In this document: in pieces, positions 1 through 6,813 of the stretch
Layout: the number at the start of each line of letters is the position of its first letter
How positions within the stretch are numbered: the first letter of the stretch is position 1
The notes under the pieces: generated by a model
What the model was told of the DNA's origin: nothing
Databases searched by the model: none
Seen by the model: only the letters and a program-made list of their open reading frames with translations
Made by a program: the position numbers and the translations under genes
Source of the DNA: Frigididesulfovibrio sp031553235
GTDB lineage: Bacteria > Desulfobacterota > Desulfovibrionia > Desulfovibrionales > Desulfovibrionaceae
DNA length: 14,047 nucleotides
Reading direction: 5' to 3'
Assembly (NCBI GenBank): GCA_031553235.1
Contig: JAVBLS010000066.1
Span: 1 to 14,047 of the forward strand

Positions 1-99
1 AAACATAATAACTTCAAGGCTGTGTGCCTTCGTTCGCTCCACACGTGGGTCGGGTAAAATTCGGAATACTTCAATCGCTATTTCGTGTGTGCTTTTCAT
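1..99 (-). CDS. ISAs1-family transposase, N-terminal part (runs off left edge)
   Basis: Only the first 33 codons are in the window, reading leftward from ATG at 97-99. The translation begins MKSTHEIAIEVF and continues RILPDPRVERTKAHSLEVI. The LPDPRVxRTKxH signature is characteristic of the N-terminal domain (DDE_Tnp_1-associated) of ISAs1/H-repeat transposases; the catalytic DDE part would lie outside the window. The in-frame codon two before the ATG is TGA, so this is the first possible ATG. The purine-rich GAGGA lies almost directly against it, which is poor spacing for a ribosome binding site. The family call is from recognition of the motif; whether the rest of the gene is intact cannot be seen. 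Confidence 0.72.
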   Translation of the reverse strand, partial: MKSTHEIAIEVFRILPDPRVERTKAHSLEVIMF

Positions 100-139
100 T
101 CCTCATGTTTATAGACTTTTTTTAGATGCGTCAGCCCTG
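1..139 (-). mobile_element. End of an ISAs1-type insertion sequence
   Basis: The transposase start is followed outward (rightward) by a short A+T-rich leader with a run of seven T, then a sequence that on the minus strand begins CAGGGCTGACGCATC (125-139). A CAGGG-type terminus upstream of the transposase start suits ISAs1-family terminal inverted repeats, so I place the boundary near 139. The other end and any target duplication are outside the window, so the boundary is inferred. Confidence 0.5.
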
Positions 140-164
140 GGCGCAAGCGACGGTAGGTTCTACC

Positions 165-186
165 TTTTGGGGAGCGCTCCCCAAAA
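165..186. repeat. Perfect 22-bp palindrome after the ygiQ-like stop codon
   Basis: The sequence from 165 to 186 equals its own reverse complement, with arms TTTTGGGGAGC and GCTCCCCAAAA. It sits 7 bp beyond the stop of the radical SAM gene, where a terminator would be expected. However, on both strands the T residues are in the 5' arm and A residues follow the 3' arm, so it lacks the U tract of a classical intrinsic terminator. It may still act as an mRNA-end hairpin. A weaker 5-bp stem (152-164) followed by TTTT lies beside it on the plus strand. Confidence 0.45.
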
Positions 187-192
187 AACACA

Positions 193-2058
193 TCAATCCC
201 CGGCCCGGCCAGGGCTTTCCCCCAACAGCAGTCGATGCTGGGCCAAGCGCTCGGCATCGCTCCGGGCAACGAACAATGGGTTCCCCTCGGGATCGCGGCC
301 GGAAAAAAACATGGCCGTGGCCACAGTGCCCGGGGTGGGAATGAAGCACTGCACCTGCTGCGGCCGCCAATTGCGCCTGCGCAGCCAGGCGGCGGTTTGG
401 CGCATGTGCTCCATGGTGCAGCCGGGAAAGGCGCTCATCAGGTAGGGGATGGTGTACTGCTCCTTGCCGGCTTTGGCGCAGGCCGCGGCAAAGCGATCGA
501 GAAAACGCTCGAAGGTCGGCAACGGAGGTTTGCGCATCAGGCGCAACACCTCGGGCGCGGTGTGTTCCGGGGCCACCTTGAGCTGGCCGCCGGTGAATTC
601 CGAAGTATAGGCCCACAGGGCCTCGTCGTCCAACAGGGCCAGATCGAAGCGCACCCCACCGGCCACGCGCACATGGCGCACGCCGGGCACGGCCGCGGCC
701 TCGCGCAGCAGGGCCGCGCCCTTTTGCTGGTCCACCCGAAACAGGGCGCAGGGCTCGGGATGCAGGCAGCTTTGCCGGGTGCAATCCTTCTCTTTCGGCA
801 GGGCGCAGCGGGCCTGCCACATGTTGGCGCTGGGGCCGGAGATGTCTGAAATGGAGCCCGCCCAGCGCGGTGTTTTGCCGCCTGCCCTCCGGGCGATCAG
901 CTCGACCTCAGCCAACACCGACTCCCTGCTGCGCGAGGCGATGCGCCGGCCCTGGTGCAGGGCCAGAGAACAAAAAGAACACCCGCCGCCGCAGCCCCGG
1001 TGTGAAGTGACGCTGGTGCGGATCATCTCCCAGGCCGGGATGGCCTCGGCATACGACGGGTGCGGCAAACGGGTGAAGGGCAGGGTATAGAGCCGGTCCA
1101 TCCCGGCCGGATCAAGCGGCGGAGCGGGCGGGGTCAGGACTACGGCCCGGCCGCCGGCCTCCTGCACGGCATAGGAACGGCCCAGGTGCACTCGGCGTTC
1201 CTCGGCCAGGGTGGCCTGCAGAAGCAACTCGGGCGCGGCCGCGCAGGCTTCGTGCGAGGGGAGATGTTCCAGTTGTTCCGCAGAAACCTCCAGCGCCTCG
1301 GCCGCCTTGCTCCCGCCCGGCAGAACAAAGGCCAGGCCCGGCACCTGCCGGCAGGCCGCGACCAGCGATTCGCGCGACAGCCCGCCTTCCCGCTCCAGGC
1401 GATCGGCCGCCCCGGCCACGGTCAAAAGGGCTTTTTCAGCCATGCCGTAGAGGAGCAAATCGGCTTTGGCGTCGAGAATCAGCGGTTTGCGCAGGGCGTC
1501 TTCCCAGAAATCATAATGCGACAGCCGGCGCAGGGAGGCTTCAATGCCGCCCAGGAGCACGGGCAGTCCGGGAAAAGCCTGGCGGATCAAGCCGGTGTAA
1601 AAGATGGTCGCCCGGTTGGGCCGGGCTCCGGTCTGGTTGCCCGGGGTGTAGGCGTCGTCGCGACGCTTTTTGCGAAAGGCCGTGTAGTGGGCCAGCATGG
1701 AATCCACGGCCCCGGCCGTGGCGGCCGCGAACAGGCGCGGTCGACCCAGGGCGGACACGGCCGCAACCCCGGCCGCGCGGTCCTTCCAGGGCGGCTGGGC
1801 GCAGACGCCCACGCTGTAGCCCTCGGCTTCAAGCAGCCGGCCGAGCAGGGCCAGGCCGAACGAGGGGTGATCCACATAGGCGTCGCCGCCGACCAGCAGG
1901 ATGTCGATGCGGTTGCGGCCGGCAGCGGCAAGCTCCTCGCGGCTCATGGGCAGAAAACGCGCCCCGGCCGGAACGGCCGGGGCCTTGGCCGCACCGGGCC
2001 GAACGACGGGAACGGCCGGATTGGTCCGGCCGCGTCCGGCTTTGTGGGAGTGATGCAC
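193..2058 (-). CDS. ygiQ: YgiQ-family radical SAM protein (UPF0313)
   Basis: A 621-residue cytoplasmic radical SAM enzyme of unknown reaction. Near the N-terminus it has FLPMSREE (about 35-42) and the family signature GGDAYVDHPSFG (about 57-68). The 4Fe-4S/SAM motif CxxxCxxC follows at C356, C360 and C363 within SHRGCGGGCSFCSLALHQGR. A second cysteine-rich patch (about 418-437) and PEHT (about 497-500) are also typical of YgiQ proteins. The start is GTG at 2056-2058; this keeps the N-terminal leader seen in homologues before FLPMSREE, with a weak TAAGAG ribosome site. The protein ends shortly after the conserved FSGRDPEGNPL stretch, so it lacks the longer C-terminal extension of the roughly 740-residue E. 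coli protein. It lies 4 bp after the EF-hand gene and is probably cotranscribed with it. Family call firm, biochemical role unknown. Confidence 0.93.
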   Translation of the reverse strand: MHHSHKAGRGRTNPAVPVVRPGAAKAPAVPAGARFLPMSREELAAAGRNRIDILLVGGDAYVDHPSFGLALLGRLLEAEGYSVGVCAQPPWKDRAAGVAAVSALGRPRLFAAATAGAVDSMLAHYTAFRKKRRDDAYTPGNQTGARPNRATIFYTGLIRQAFPGLPVLLGGIEASLRRLSHYDFWEDALRKPLILDAKADLLLYGMAEKALLTVAGAADRLEREGGLSRESLVAACRQVPGLAFVLPGGSKAAEALEVSAEQLEHLPSHEACAAAPELLLQATLAEERRVHLGRSYAVQEAGGRAVVLTPPAPPLDPAGMDRLYTLPFTRLPHPSYAEAIPAWEMIRTSVTSHRGCGGGCSFCSLALHQGRRIASRSRESVLAEVELIARRAGGKTPRWAGSISDISGPSANMWQARCALPKEKDCTRQSCLHPEPCALFRVDQQKGAALLREAAAVPGVRHVRVAGGVRFDLALLDDEALWAYTSEFTGGQLKVAPEHTAPEVLRLMRKPPLPTFERFLDRFAAACAKAGKEQYTIPYLMSAFPGCTMEHMRQTAAWLRRRNWRPQQVQCFIPTPGTVATAMFFSGRDPEGNPLFVARSDAERLAQHRLLLGESPGRAGD

Positions 2059-2062
2059 GCTC

Positions 2063-2506
2063 TTACTGCTTGGGCATGACCAGGTCCGGGGCGGCCGGCT
2101 TGGTTCCCTCGGCGGGCTTGTCGCTCGCGCCTTCAGGTTGCCCCATCATGCCCTCGGGCTGCCCCATCATGCCGCCGGGTTGTCCCATCATGCCCTCAGG
2201 GTGCCCGGTGCCGCCGGGAAGGCCCGAGGCTTCGTCGGAGGCGTGGCCCCGCATGAACTCCAGCCATTCTTCCTTGCTGATCACTCCGTCGCCGTTTTTA
2301 TCGATGGTCGTGAAAGCCCCTTCTTTCATCTGGGGATGGGTGGTGAAAAATTCCTTCTTGTCGACGCCGCTGCTATTGTCCGTATCCATACGGGCAAAGG
2401 AGGCCTCGGCCCCTTTGGACATGCCGCCGGACATGGCTGGGTTGGCCAGGGCGGGCGAGGCAAAGGACAGAAACATAGCGGCAAGACACAGGCTGCGCGC
2501 GGTCAT
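2063..2506 (-). CDS. Secreted EF-hand calcium-binding protein with GMMGQP repeats
   Basis: A 147-residue exported protein. A signal peptide ends near ASPALA (about 16-21), so it is probably periplasmic. Two EF-hand loops follow: D41-T-D43-N-S45-S-G-V-D49-K-K-E52, and the canonical D69-K-N71-G-D73-G-V-I-S77-K-E-E80. Calcium binding is therefore likely. Residues about 103-126 hold three near-identical GMMGQP units, also visible as a DNA repeat between about 2130 and 2200. The tail is rich in Pro, Ala and Lys. The ATG at 2504-2506 has a good ribosome site (GAAGGTGATC, 2510-2519). The gene directly precedes the radical SAM gene (4 bp gap) and may be translationally coupled to it. A small solo repeat ends just upstream of its ribosome site. 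No specific function is recognised; a role as a calcium-buffering or surface-adhering protein would be a guess. Confidence 0.85.
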   Translation of the reverse strand: MTARSLCLAAMFLSFASPALANPAMSGGMSKGAEASFARMDTDNSSGVDKKEFFTTHPQMKEGAFTTIDKNGDGVISKEEWLEFMRGHASDEASGLPGGTGHPEGMMGQPGGMMGQPEGMMGQPEGASDKPAEGTKPAAPDLVMPKQ

Positions 2507-2517
2507 GGGATCACCTT

Positions 2518-2563
2518 CGGTAATATGGTTTCATAGACAATTTCAAGGTGAAATTGCGCTAGG
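2518..2563. repeat. Solo copy of an IS630-end-like repeat
   Basis: This stretch matches 8834-8879 at most positions (shared words AATATGGTT, CAATTTCA, TGAAATTG). It contains a short palindrome with arms CAATTTCA (2538-2545) and TGAAATTG (2549-2556). Read on the minus strand from 2563 it begins CCTAGCGCAATTTCA. It agrees at about 25 of 31 positions with the end of the IS630-type remnant at 13711-13741, including the TA at its edge. It lies between ftsY and the EF-hand gene and so supplies most of the EF-hand gene's upstream region. Confidence 0.55.
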
Positions 2564-2640
2564 ATCGGTAAAAGATAAGTCCCGGACAGGCCACGGACAA
2601 GAGCGGTCAAGGCGCCTACGCATAGATTCCCGACCGGTTG

Positions 2641-3954
2641 TCAGTCCAGAAGGGCCGCAGCAAAGACCTGGGGATCGAAGGGCCGCAGATCTTCCATTTT
2701 CTCTCCCAGGCCGACGAAAGAAATGGGAACGCCAAACTGGGCGGCGCAGGCGGCCGCGATGCCGCCCTTGGCCGTACCGTCGAGCTTGGTCAGAATCAGT
2801 TCGTCGATGCCGCAGCCCTGCTGGAAGAGCTTGATCTGCGACAAGCCGTTCTGCCCGGTGCAGGCGTCCATGATCATGATGGTCCGGTGGGGCGCGCCGG
2901 GGTGGCGCTTGCCCAGGACACGGCGGATCTTGGCCAGTTCTTCCATGAGGTTGGTCTTGGTATGCAGGCGGCCCGCCGTATCGATGAAGACCGTATCACA
3001 GCCCAGTTCCAGGGCCTTGTCCAGGGCTTCGAAGGCCACAGCCGCCGGGTCGGCGCCCTCGCTCTTGGCGTAAAATTCCGCCCCCACCCGCTCGGCCCAG
3101 ACGGCCAACTGCTCGCAGGCCGCGGCCCGAAAGGTGTCGCCGGCCGCCAGCAAAACTTTTTTGCCCTGGAGCACGGCCCGGTGAGCCAGTTTGGCAATGG
3201 TGGTGGTTTTGCCCACGCCGTTGACCCCGATCATCAGGATGACCTCGGGCGGGTTCACGGCGCTGATTCGCCTGACCGGCGCGAATAGGGCCAGAATTTC
3301 GTCGCGGAGCAAATCCTTGAGCTTGGCCGCATCGCCAATGCCTTGGGTCTCGGCTTTGCGCCGCACGGCCAGGGTCAGCTTGTGCGCGGTCTCAAAGCCC
3401 ACGTCGGCCAGGATGAGCACCTCTTCCAGTTCTTCCCAAAAGGCCTCGTCCATGCGCCGATCGGAGTTGAACAGAACGTTCAGACTCCGGCCGAGCTGCT
3501 CGCGGGTCTTGGCCAGGCCGGCGCCGATCTTCTGCACCAGACGGTTGCGCTCGTCCTCTTCATCTTCCAGGTCCAGGGCCAGGGCCAGGCGATATTGCAG
3601 TTCAGAACGAAAATCTTCCAGCCGGCTGTAGCCCATATCCTTGAGCCAACGCTCAAAGGTATCGACAAAAGTTTTGGCCTCGGCTTCCGGGGCCTCCAGC
3701 GAAGCGAACAAAAAGGCCAGCCGACGGCGCAGCAGTTCGCCCGCGCCGTCCACATCCTGTAGGATCACGCCGAGCCAGGCCGACAGGCGCGGCTCGGCCG
3801 CGCGCAGGGCCAGAGCCGGCTCGGGGTCCGGCTCGCTGTAGAACGACCCGGCTTCAGTCGCCGAACCTGTCGGCGGAGTTGCCTGAATCTCTTGGGGTTG
3901 CCCTGGTTCGGCGTCTTTGCGGAACAGATTCTTGATGCTGGAGAAAAAGCCCAT
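2641..3954 (-). CDS. ftsY: FtsY, signal recognition particle receptor GTPase
   Basis: FtsY docks SRP-bound ribosomes to the membrane SecYEG translocon; the SRP-FtsY GTPase pair hydrolyses GTP reciprocally. I start the protein at ATG 3952-3954 (MGFFSSIKNLFRKD, an amphipathic membrane-targeting helix), giving 437 residues. That ATG has a GAGGAA ribosome site 3 bp upstream; the ATG 24 codons further upstream would add a non-conserved leader. Residues about 15-130 form a Pro/Glu/Ala-rich variable A region, followed by the helical N domain (about 145-225). The G domain follows: P-loop GVNGVGKTT (243-251), GDTFRAAA (272-279), DTAGR (325-329), TKLDG (389-393) and the C-terminal GLGEKMEDLRPFDP. All GTPase motifs are intact. 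It is transcribed with the same polarity as the EF-hand and YgiQ genes but 134 bp away from them. Confidence 0.97.
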   Translation of the reverse strand: MGFFSSIKNLFRKDAEPGQPQEIQATPPTGSATEAGSFYSEPDPEPALALRAAEPRLSAWLGVILQDVDGAGELLRRRLAFLFASLEAPEAEAKTFVDTFERWLKDMGYSRLEDFRSELQYRLALALDLEDEEDERNRLVQKIGAGLAKTREQLGRSLNVLFNSDRRMDEAFWEELEEVLILADVGFETAHKLTLAVRRKAETQGIGDAAKLKDLLRDEILALFAPVRRISAVNPPEVILMIGVNGVGKTTTIAKLAHRAVLQGKKVLLAAGDTFRAAACEQLAVWAERVGAEFYAKSEGADPAAVAFEALDKALELGCDTVFIDTAGRLHTKTNLMEELAKIRRVLGKRHPGAPHRTIMIMDACTGQNGLSQIKLFQQGCGIDELILTKLDGTAKGGIAAACAAQFGVPISFVGLGEKMEDLRPFDPQVFAAALLD

Positions 3955-4577
3955 GGGTTCCTCACGGAAAGGGAAATTTGCGCCGGAATGCCCGGCGAGT
4001 ATGCGATGCCCGAGCGGCTTTGGCAAGCCCCTCGGGACGTGCCGGCTGCGCCGGCCGACGCAGCCCGCCCGCAGCCGAAGACAATCTTGCGCCGCAATAT
4101 TAAAAAGGTTAAAAATTATTTTTCGCCATCCATCAGGACCGGCCGCAGACCCGGCCTTTTCGGAGCATCATGTCGCACGCCGCCGTACCCCCTGTGCGCC
4201 GCCTTTGGGCCGGCCTCCCCAACGCGATCCGAACGCCGGAGCGCCGGCCGTGAGGCCCGTTGCCCGCCGGCGCGTGCCGCTCGGCCTGATTTACCCAAGT
4301 CGCCTCTCCCCCGGCTTTCCATCCCGCATCCCGCTTGACGGATCAGGCTGCGCCGCTCCCCCCAACGCACGGGGGCGGCCGTGAATCACACTTTTTACCG
4401 ACGCGTGTCGTCCGGCCCGCACCTTCCTGTAAAATTTCGCGCCCGTCCGCCTTGAACGCGGCCTTCGCCGTCCTGTGAGCATGTTCACTTTTTCAAAGTT
4501 CGCCTGCTCCAGCGACGCCGTGACGGTCGTAGCCTTTTCTTTTGTGCAACCCCCAGCATGTACGGAGATGAAGTGGT
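3955..4577. other. Gene-free 623-bp divergent spacer between ftsY and yedE
   Basis: No convincing gene is seen here. Short reading frames on both strands are Arg/Pro/Ala-rich, as expected from random G+C-rich DNA. An A+T-rich block (about 4095-4125) could hold the ftsY promoter, since it contains TAATAT on the minus strand, but no good -35 is evident. A 27-codon plus-strand frame starts with ATG at 4169, four bases after GGAG, and gives a peptide MSHAAVPPVRRLWAG and onward; there is no other support for it. A second less G+C-rich patch (about 4480-4550), just before the yedE start, may contain its promoter. Confidence 0.5.
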
Positions 4578-5753
4578 ATGAACGCTTCGACGGAAACCTC
4601 CCCCGCCGTTGAAAACGGCGACACCTGTCCGGCCTGCGCGGCCGGGCAGGGCGGAACCTGCCAACGCGGTGAAAACTTTCTGGCCTCGGCCAAGGGCATT
4701 CTCCTGGCCGGAGGCATCATCGGCGGCCTGGCCGCCCTGCTGCAGTTTCTCGGCAACCCTGCCAACATGGGCATCTGCGTGGCCTGCTTTGAGCGCGACA
4801 TCGCCGGAGCGCTCGGCCTGCATCAGGCCAAAGTCGTGCAGTACCTGCGCCCGGAAATCATCGGCCTGGGCCTTGGGGCCTTCGGGGCGGCCCTGTTCAC
4901 ACGCGAGTTTTCCCCGCGCGGCGGGGCCTCGCCCTTGGTCCGGCTGCTGCTTGGGATGATCGCGGCCGTGGGCGCCCTGGTCTTTCTCGGCTGCCCCTGG
5001 CGGGCCATGCTCCGCCTGGCCGGCGGCGACGGCAACGCCCTGCTCGGCCTGGCCGGGCTGGCCGTGGGTATCTTCATCGGCGCACAATTCCTGCGCCGGG
5101 GTTTTTCCCTGGGTGCAACCAAGGCCCTACCCCATGCCGTCGGGCTGATCTTCCCGGCGGTGCTTCTGGCGCTTCTGGCCCTACGCCTGATCTTCGCCCC
5201 GGTGGAAGGACAGGAGCAAAGCGGCATTCTCTGGTATTCCCTCAAAGGACCGGGCTCGCAACATGCCGCCCTGTGGATCTCCCTGGCCGTCGGCCTGGCC
5301 GCCGGCTTTCTGGCCCAGCGCAGCCGTTTCTGCACAGTGGGAGCCTTTCGTGACATTTTCCTGCACAAAAGCTTCCACCTCTTTTCCGGTTTCCTGGCCC
5401 TGGGCGTGATCGCCTTTGCCGCCAACCTGCTTTTGGGGCAATTCCATCCCGGCTTTGAGGGCCAACCCGTGGCCCACACCGATGGGCTGTGGAACTTCTC
5501 CGGCATGGTTGTGGCCGGCCTGGCCTTTGCCCTGGCCGGCGGCTGCCCCGGCAGGCAGCTCTTTGCCGGGGGCGAGGGCAGTTGCGATGCCGCGATCTTC
5601 GCTTTGGGCATGGTCGGCGGCGGCGTCCTAGCCCACCGCTTGGGTACGGCCGGCTCGGCAACGGGCGCGGGGCCCAACGGCCCCCTAGCCGTGGGCATCG
5701 GCTTGGCCGTCTGCCTGGTGATCGCCCTGGCCTATACCCGCAAGAGAGTATGA
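4578..5753 (+). CDS. yedE: YedE/FdhT-type selenium-related membrane protein (YeeE/YedE family)
   Basis: A 391-residue polytopic inner-membrane protein with about nine to ten hydrophobic segments in two related halves. Motifs seen are NPANMGICVACFERD (60-74, C67 and C70), LGCPWRAMLRLAGGD (137-151), QRSRFCTVGAFRD (247-259) and GGCPGRQLFAGGEG (321-334). The paired GCPxR motifs are the pore-type signatures of YeeE/YedE transporters, whose relative YeeE takes up thiosulfate. The NMGICVACFERD form fits the YedE/FdhT subgroup linked to selenium metabolism and formate dehydrogenase. The soluble N-terminus adds C17, C20 and C28 (CPAC, then C eight residues on), a possible metal or selenium/sulfur relay site. 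The ATG at 4578 is preceded by GGAG at 4564-4567, a rather long spacing. No selenium genes (selA, selD, TusA-like) are adjacent, so the substrate is inferred from the family only. Confidence 0.85.
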   Translation: MNASTETSPAVENGDTCPACAAGQGGTCQRGENFLASAKGILLAGGIIGGLAALLQFLGNPANMGICVACFERDIAGALGLHQAKVVQYLRPEIIGLGLGAFGAALFTREFSPRGGASPLVRLLLGMIAAVGALVFLGCPWRAMLRLAGGDGNALLGLAGLAVGIFIGAQFLRRGFSLGATKALPHAVGLIFPAVLLALLALRLIFAPVEGQEQSGILWYSLKGPGSQHAALWISLAVGLAAGFLAQRSRFCTVGAFRDIFLHKSFHLFSGFLALGVIAFAANLLLGQFHPGFEGQPVAHTDGLWNFSGMVVAGLAFALAGGCPGRQLFAGGEGSCDAAIFALGMVGGGVLAHRLGTAGSATGAGPNGPLAVGIGLAVCLVIALAYTRKRV

Positions 5754-5829
5754 GCCCGGCGCGCCGAAGGAGCGCTCCCTATGAAAGCCTATATACGCTG
5801 AAATTACGAGGTAAAACCCCGCCGCCCTA

Positions 5830-5974
5830 AGGGGCTGGTTCCAAATAAAGATTTCACGCCAAAGACAAAAAAACGGCCCTTTTTGCTCCGTCGAGTACCA
5901 TAAGAGTACACTTCCTTCGCAAAAAGGGCCGTTCGGCGCAATTTGGACGAAAGATTTATTTGGAACCAGCCCCT
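5830..5974. repeat. 145-bp palindromic element, copy A (MITE-like)
   Basis: The ends are perfect 20-bp inverted repeats: AGGGGCTGGTTCCAAATAAA (5830-5849) and its reverse complement (5955-5974). Inside is a second perfect stem of 15 bp, AACGGCCCTTTTTGC (5872-5886) with 5919-5933. At the apex a 4-bp stem, GTAC (5895-5898) with GTAC (5906-5909), closes a CATAAGA loop. The sequence between the outer and middle stems also matches imperfectly, so the whole element folds as one long hairpin. It encodes nothing. A diverged second copy lies at about 8895-9040. Flanks are CTA on the left and A on the right, compatible with insertion at a TA-containing site, but no clean target duplication can be proved. 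It lies between convergent genes and its right end overlaps the glycosyltransferase stop codon. Confidence 0.82.
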
Positions 5975-6692
5975 AGCGACGTTCGCGGACTCGCCAGGAC
6001 AGATGCCTCCGCTGCATCCAGCGCACGGCCAAAAGATCGCACAGGCCGGAAAAGGCCCGGTCCCAGGTGCCGTACTTGCTGACGCCGTGCAGGCGCGGGC
6101 GGTGGTTGACGTCGATTTCCGTCACCCTGGCCCCTTCCAGCTTCATCAGGGTGGGCAGAAAGCGGTGCATGCCCCGGAACATGGCCAGACGCCGGGCCAT
6201 GTCGGCCCGCATGACCTTGAGGGAGCAGCCCGTGTCCGTGACGTCTTCATTGGTCAGAAAGTTGCGCACGGCATTGGCGAAGCGCGAGGACAGGCGCTTG
6301 ACCAGGGGGTCGCGCCGGCGAGCCCGCCTGCCGATGACCATGTCCCAGCCCTGCTCGTAAAGAGCCAGCATGCGCGGGATGTCCGCCGGGTCGTTCTGTA
6401 GGTCGGCGTCCAGAGTGATCAGAATCTCGCCCCGGGCCTCGGCAAAACCGGCCGCGAAAGCGGCGGACTGGCCCCGGTTTTCTGCAAAGCCGAGAAAGTG
6501 CACGCGTGGGTCGCTGTCGGCCAGGTCGCGCAACACCGCAGCGCTCGCATCGATGCTGCCGTCGTCCACAAACAGGACTTCCCAATCCAGGCCGGCCAGA
6601 GCCTGGGCCAGCTCCCGATGCAACACGGACAGGTTGGCATCCTCGTTGTAGACCGGGACCACCAGGGTGATCCGGGGGCGGGTTTCGTTCAT
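5973..6692 (-). CDS. Family 2 glycosyltransferase, DPM1-like
   Basis: A 239-residue GT-A fold enzyme, likely moving a sugar from a nucleotide donor to a polyprenyl phosphate or an envelope glycan precursor. Motifs are ITLVVPVYNEDANL (8-21), FVDDGS (41-46), LDADLQNDP (94-102, DxD metal/nucleotide site), VTDTGCSLKVMR (151-162) and NHRPRLHGVSKYG (196-208). There is no C-terminal membrane segment, unlike ArnC-type enzymes; length and the DLLAVRWMQRR ending suit the soluble DPM1-like group. I start at ATG 6690-6692 (MNETRPRITL) because the catalytic domain begins there; upstream in-frame codons run through the divergent promoter and into the opposite gene. No strong ribosome site precedes it. The TAG stop (5973-5975) is formed at the junction with palindromic element A. 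The exact sugar cannot be told. Confidence 0.88.
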   Translation of the reverse strand: MNETRPRITLVVPVYNEDANLSVLHRELAQALAGLDWEVLFVDDGSIDASAAVLRDLADSDPRVHFLGFAENRGQSAAFAAGFAEARGEILITLDADLQNDPADIPRMLALYEQGWDMVIGRRARRRDPLVKRLSSRFANAVRNFLTNEDVTDTGCSLKVMRADMARRLAMFRGMHRFLPTLMKLEGARVTEIDVNHRPRLHGVSKYGTWDRAFSGLCDLLAVRWMQRRHLSWRVRERR

Positions 6693-6744
6693 GCGCCGGA
6701 AAATACGCAAGACCACGCACCTTGTAAAGGCGACCGGCCCCGGC

Positions 6745-6773
6745 TTGCGCTCACCCTGGAAGCAAGGTATGAA
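6745..6773 (+). promoter_or_regulatory. Putative sigma-70-type promoter for the lipoprotein gene
   Basis: TTGCGC (6745-6750) and TATGAA (6768-6773) are separated by 17 bp, within the 121-bp divergent space between the glycosyltransferase and the lipoprotein, and 41 bp before the lipoprotein ATG. Match to consensus is moderate; this is inference from sequence alone. Confidence 0.35.
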
Positions 6774-6813
6774 TGTGTACTGCCCCCAACAACTTTCAGC
6801 CCGAAGCGCCGCC

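Noticed and set aside
1060..2079. 339-codon plus-strand open frame
   Set aside because: It lies entirely opposite the YgiQ gene, whose motifs are unmistakable; the frame is open because of high G+C bias.
4485..5698. Long minus-strand frames opposite yedE
   Set aside because: Their compositions are Arg/Pro/Gln-rich without domains, while the plus strand encodes a clear polytopic membrane protein.
5781..5801. Six-codon frame MKAYIR after yedE, preceded by GGAG
   Set aside because: Too short and with no family support; it could be a remnant of a deleted gene start, but this cannot be shown.
5872..5933. Middle stem of element A considered as a bidirectional terminator
   Set aside because: The T run is in the 5' arm and the A run in the 3' arm on both strands, so no U tract follows the hairpin.
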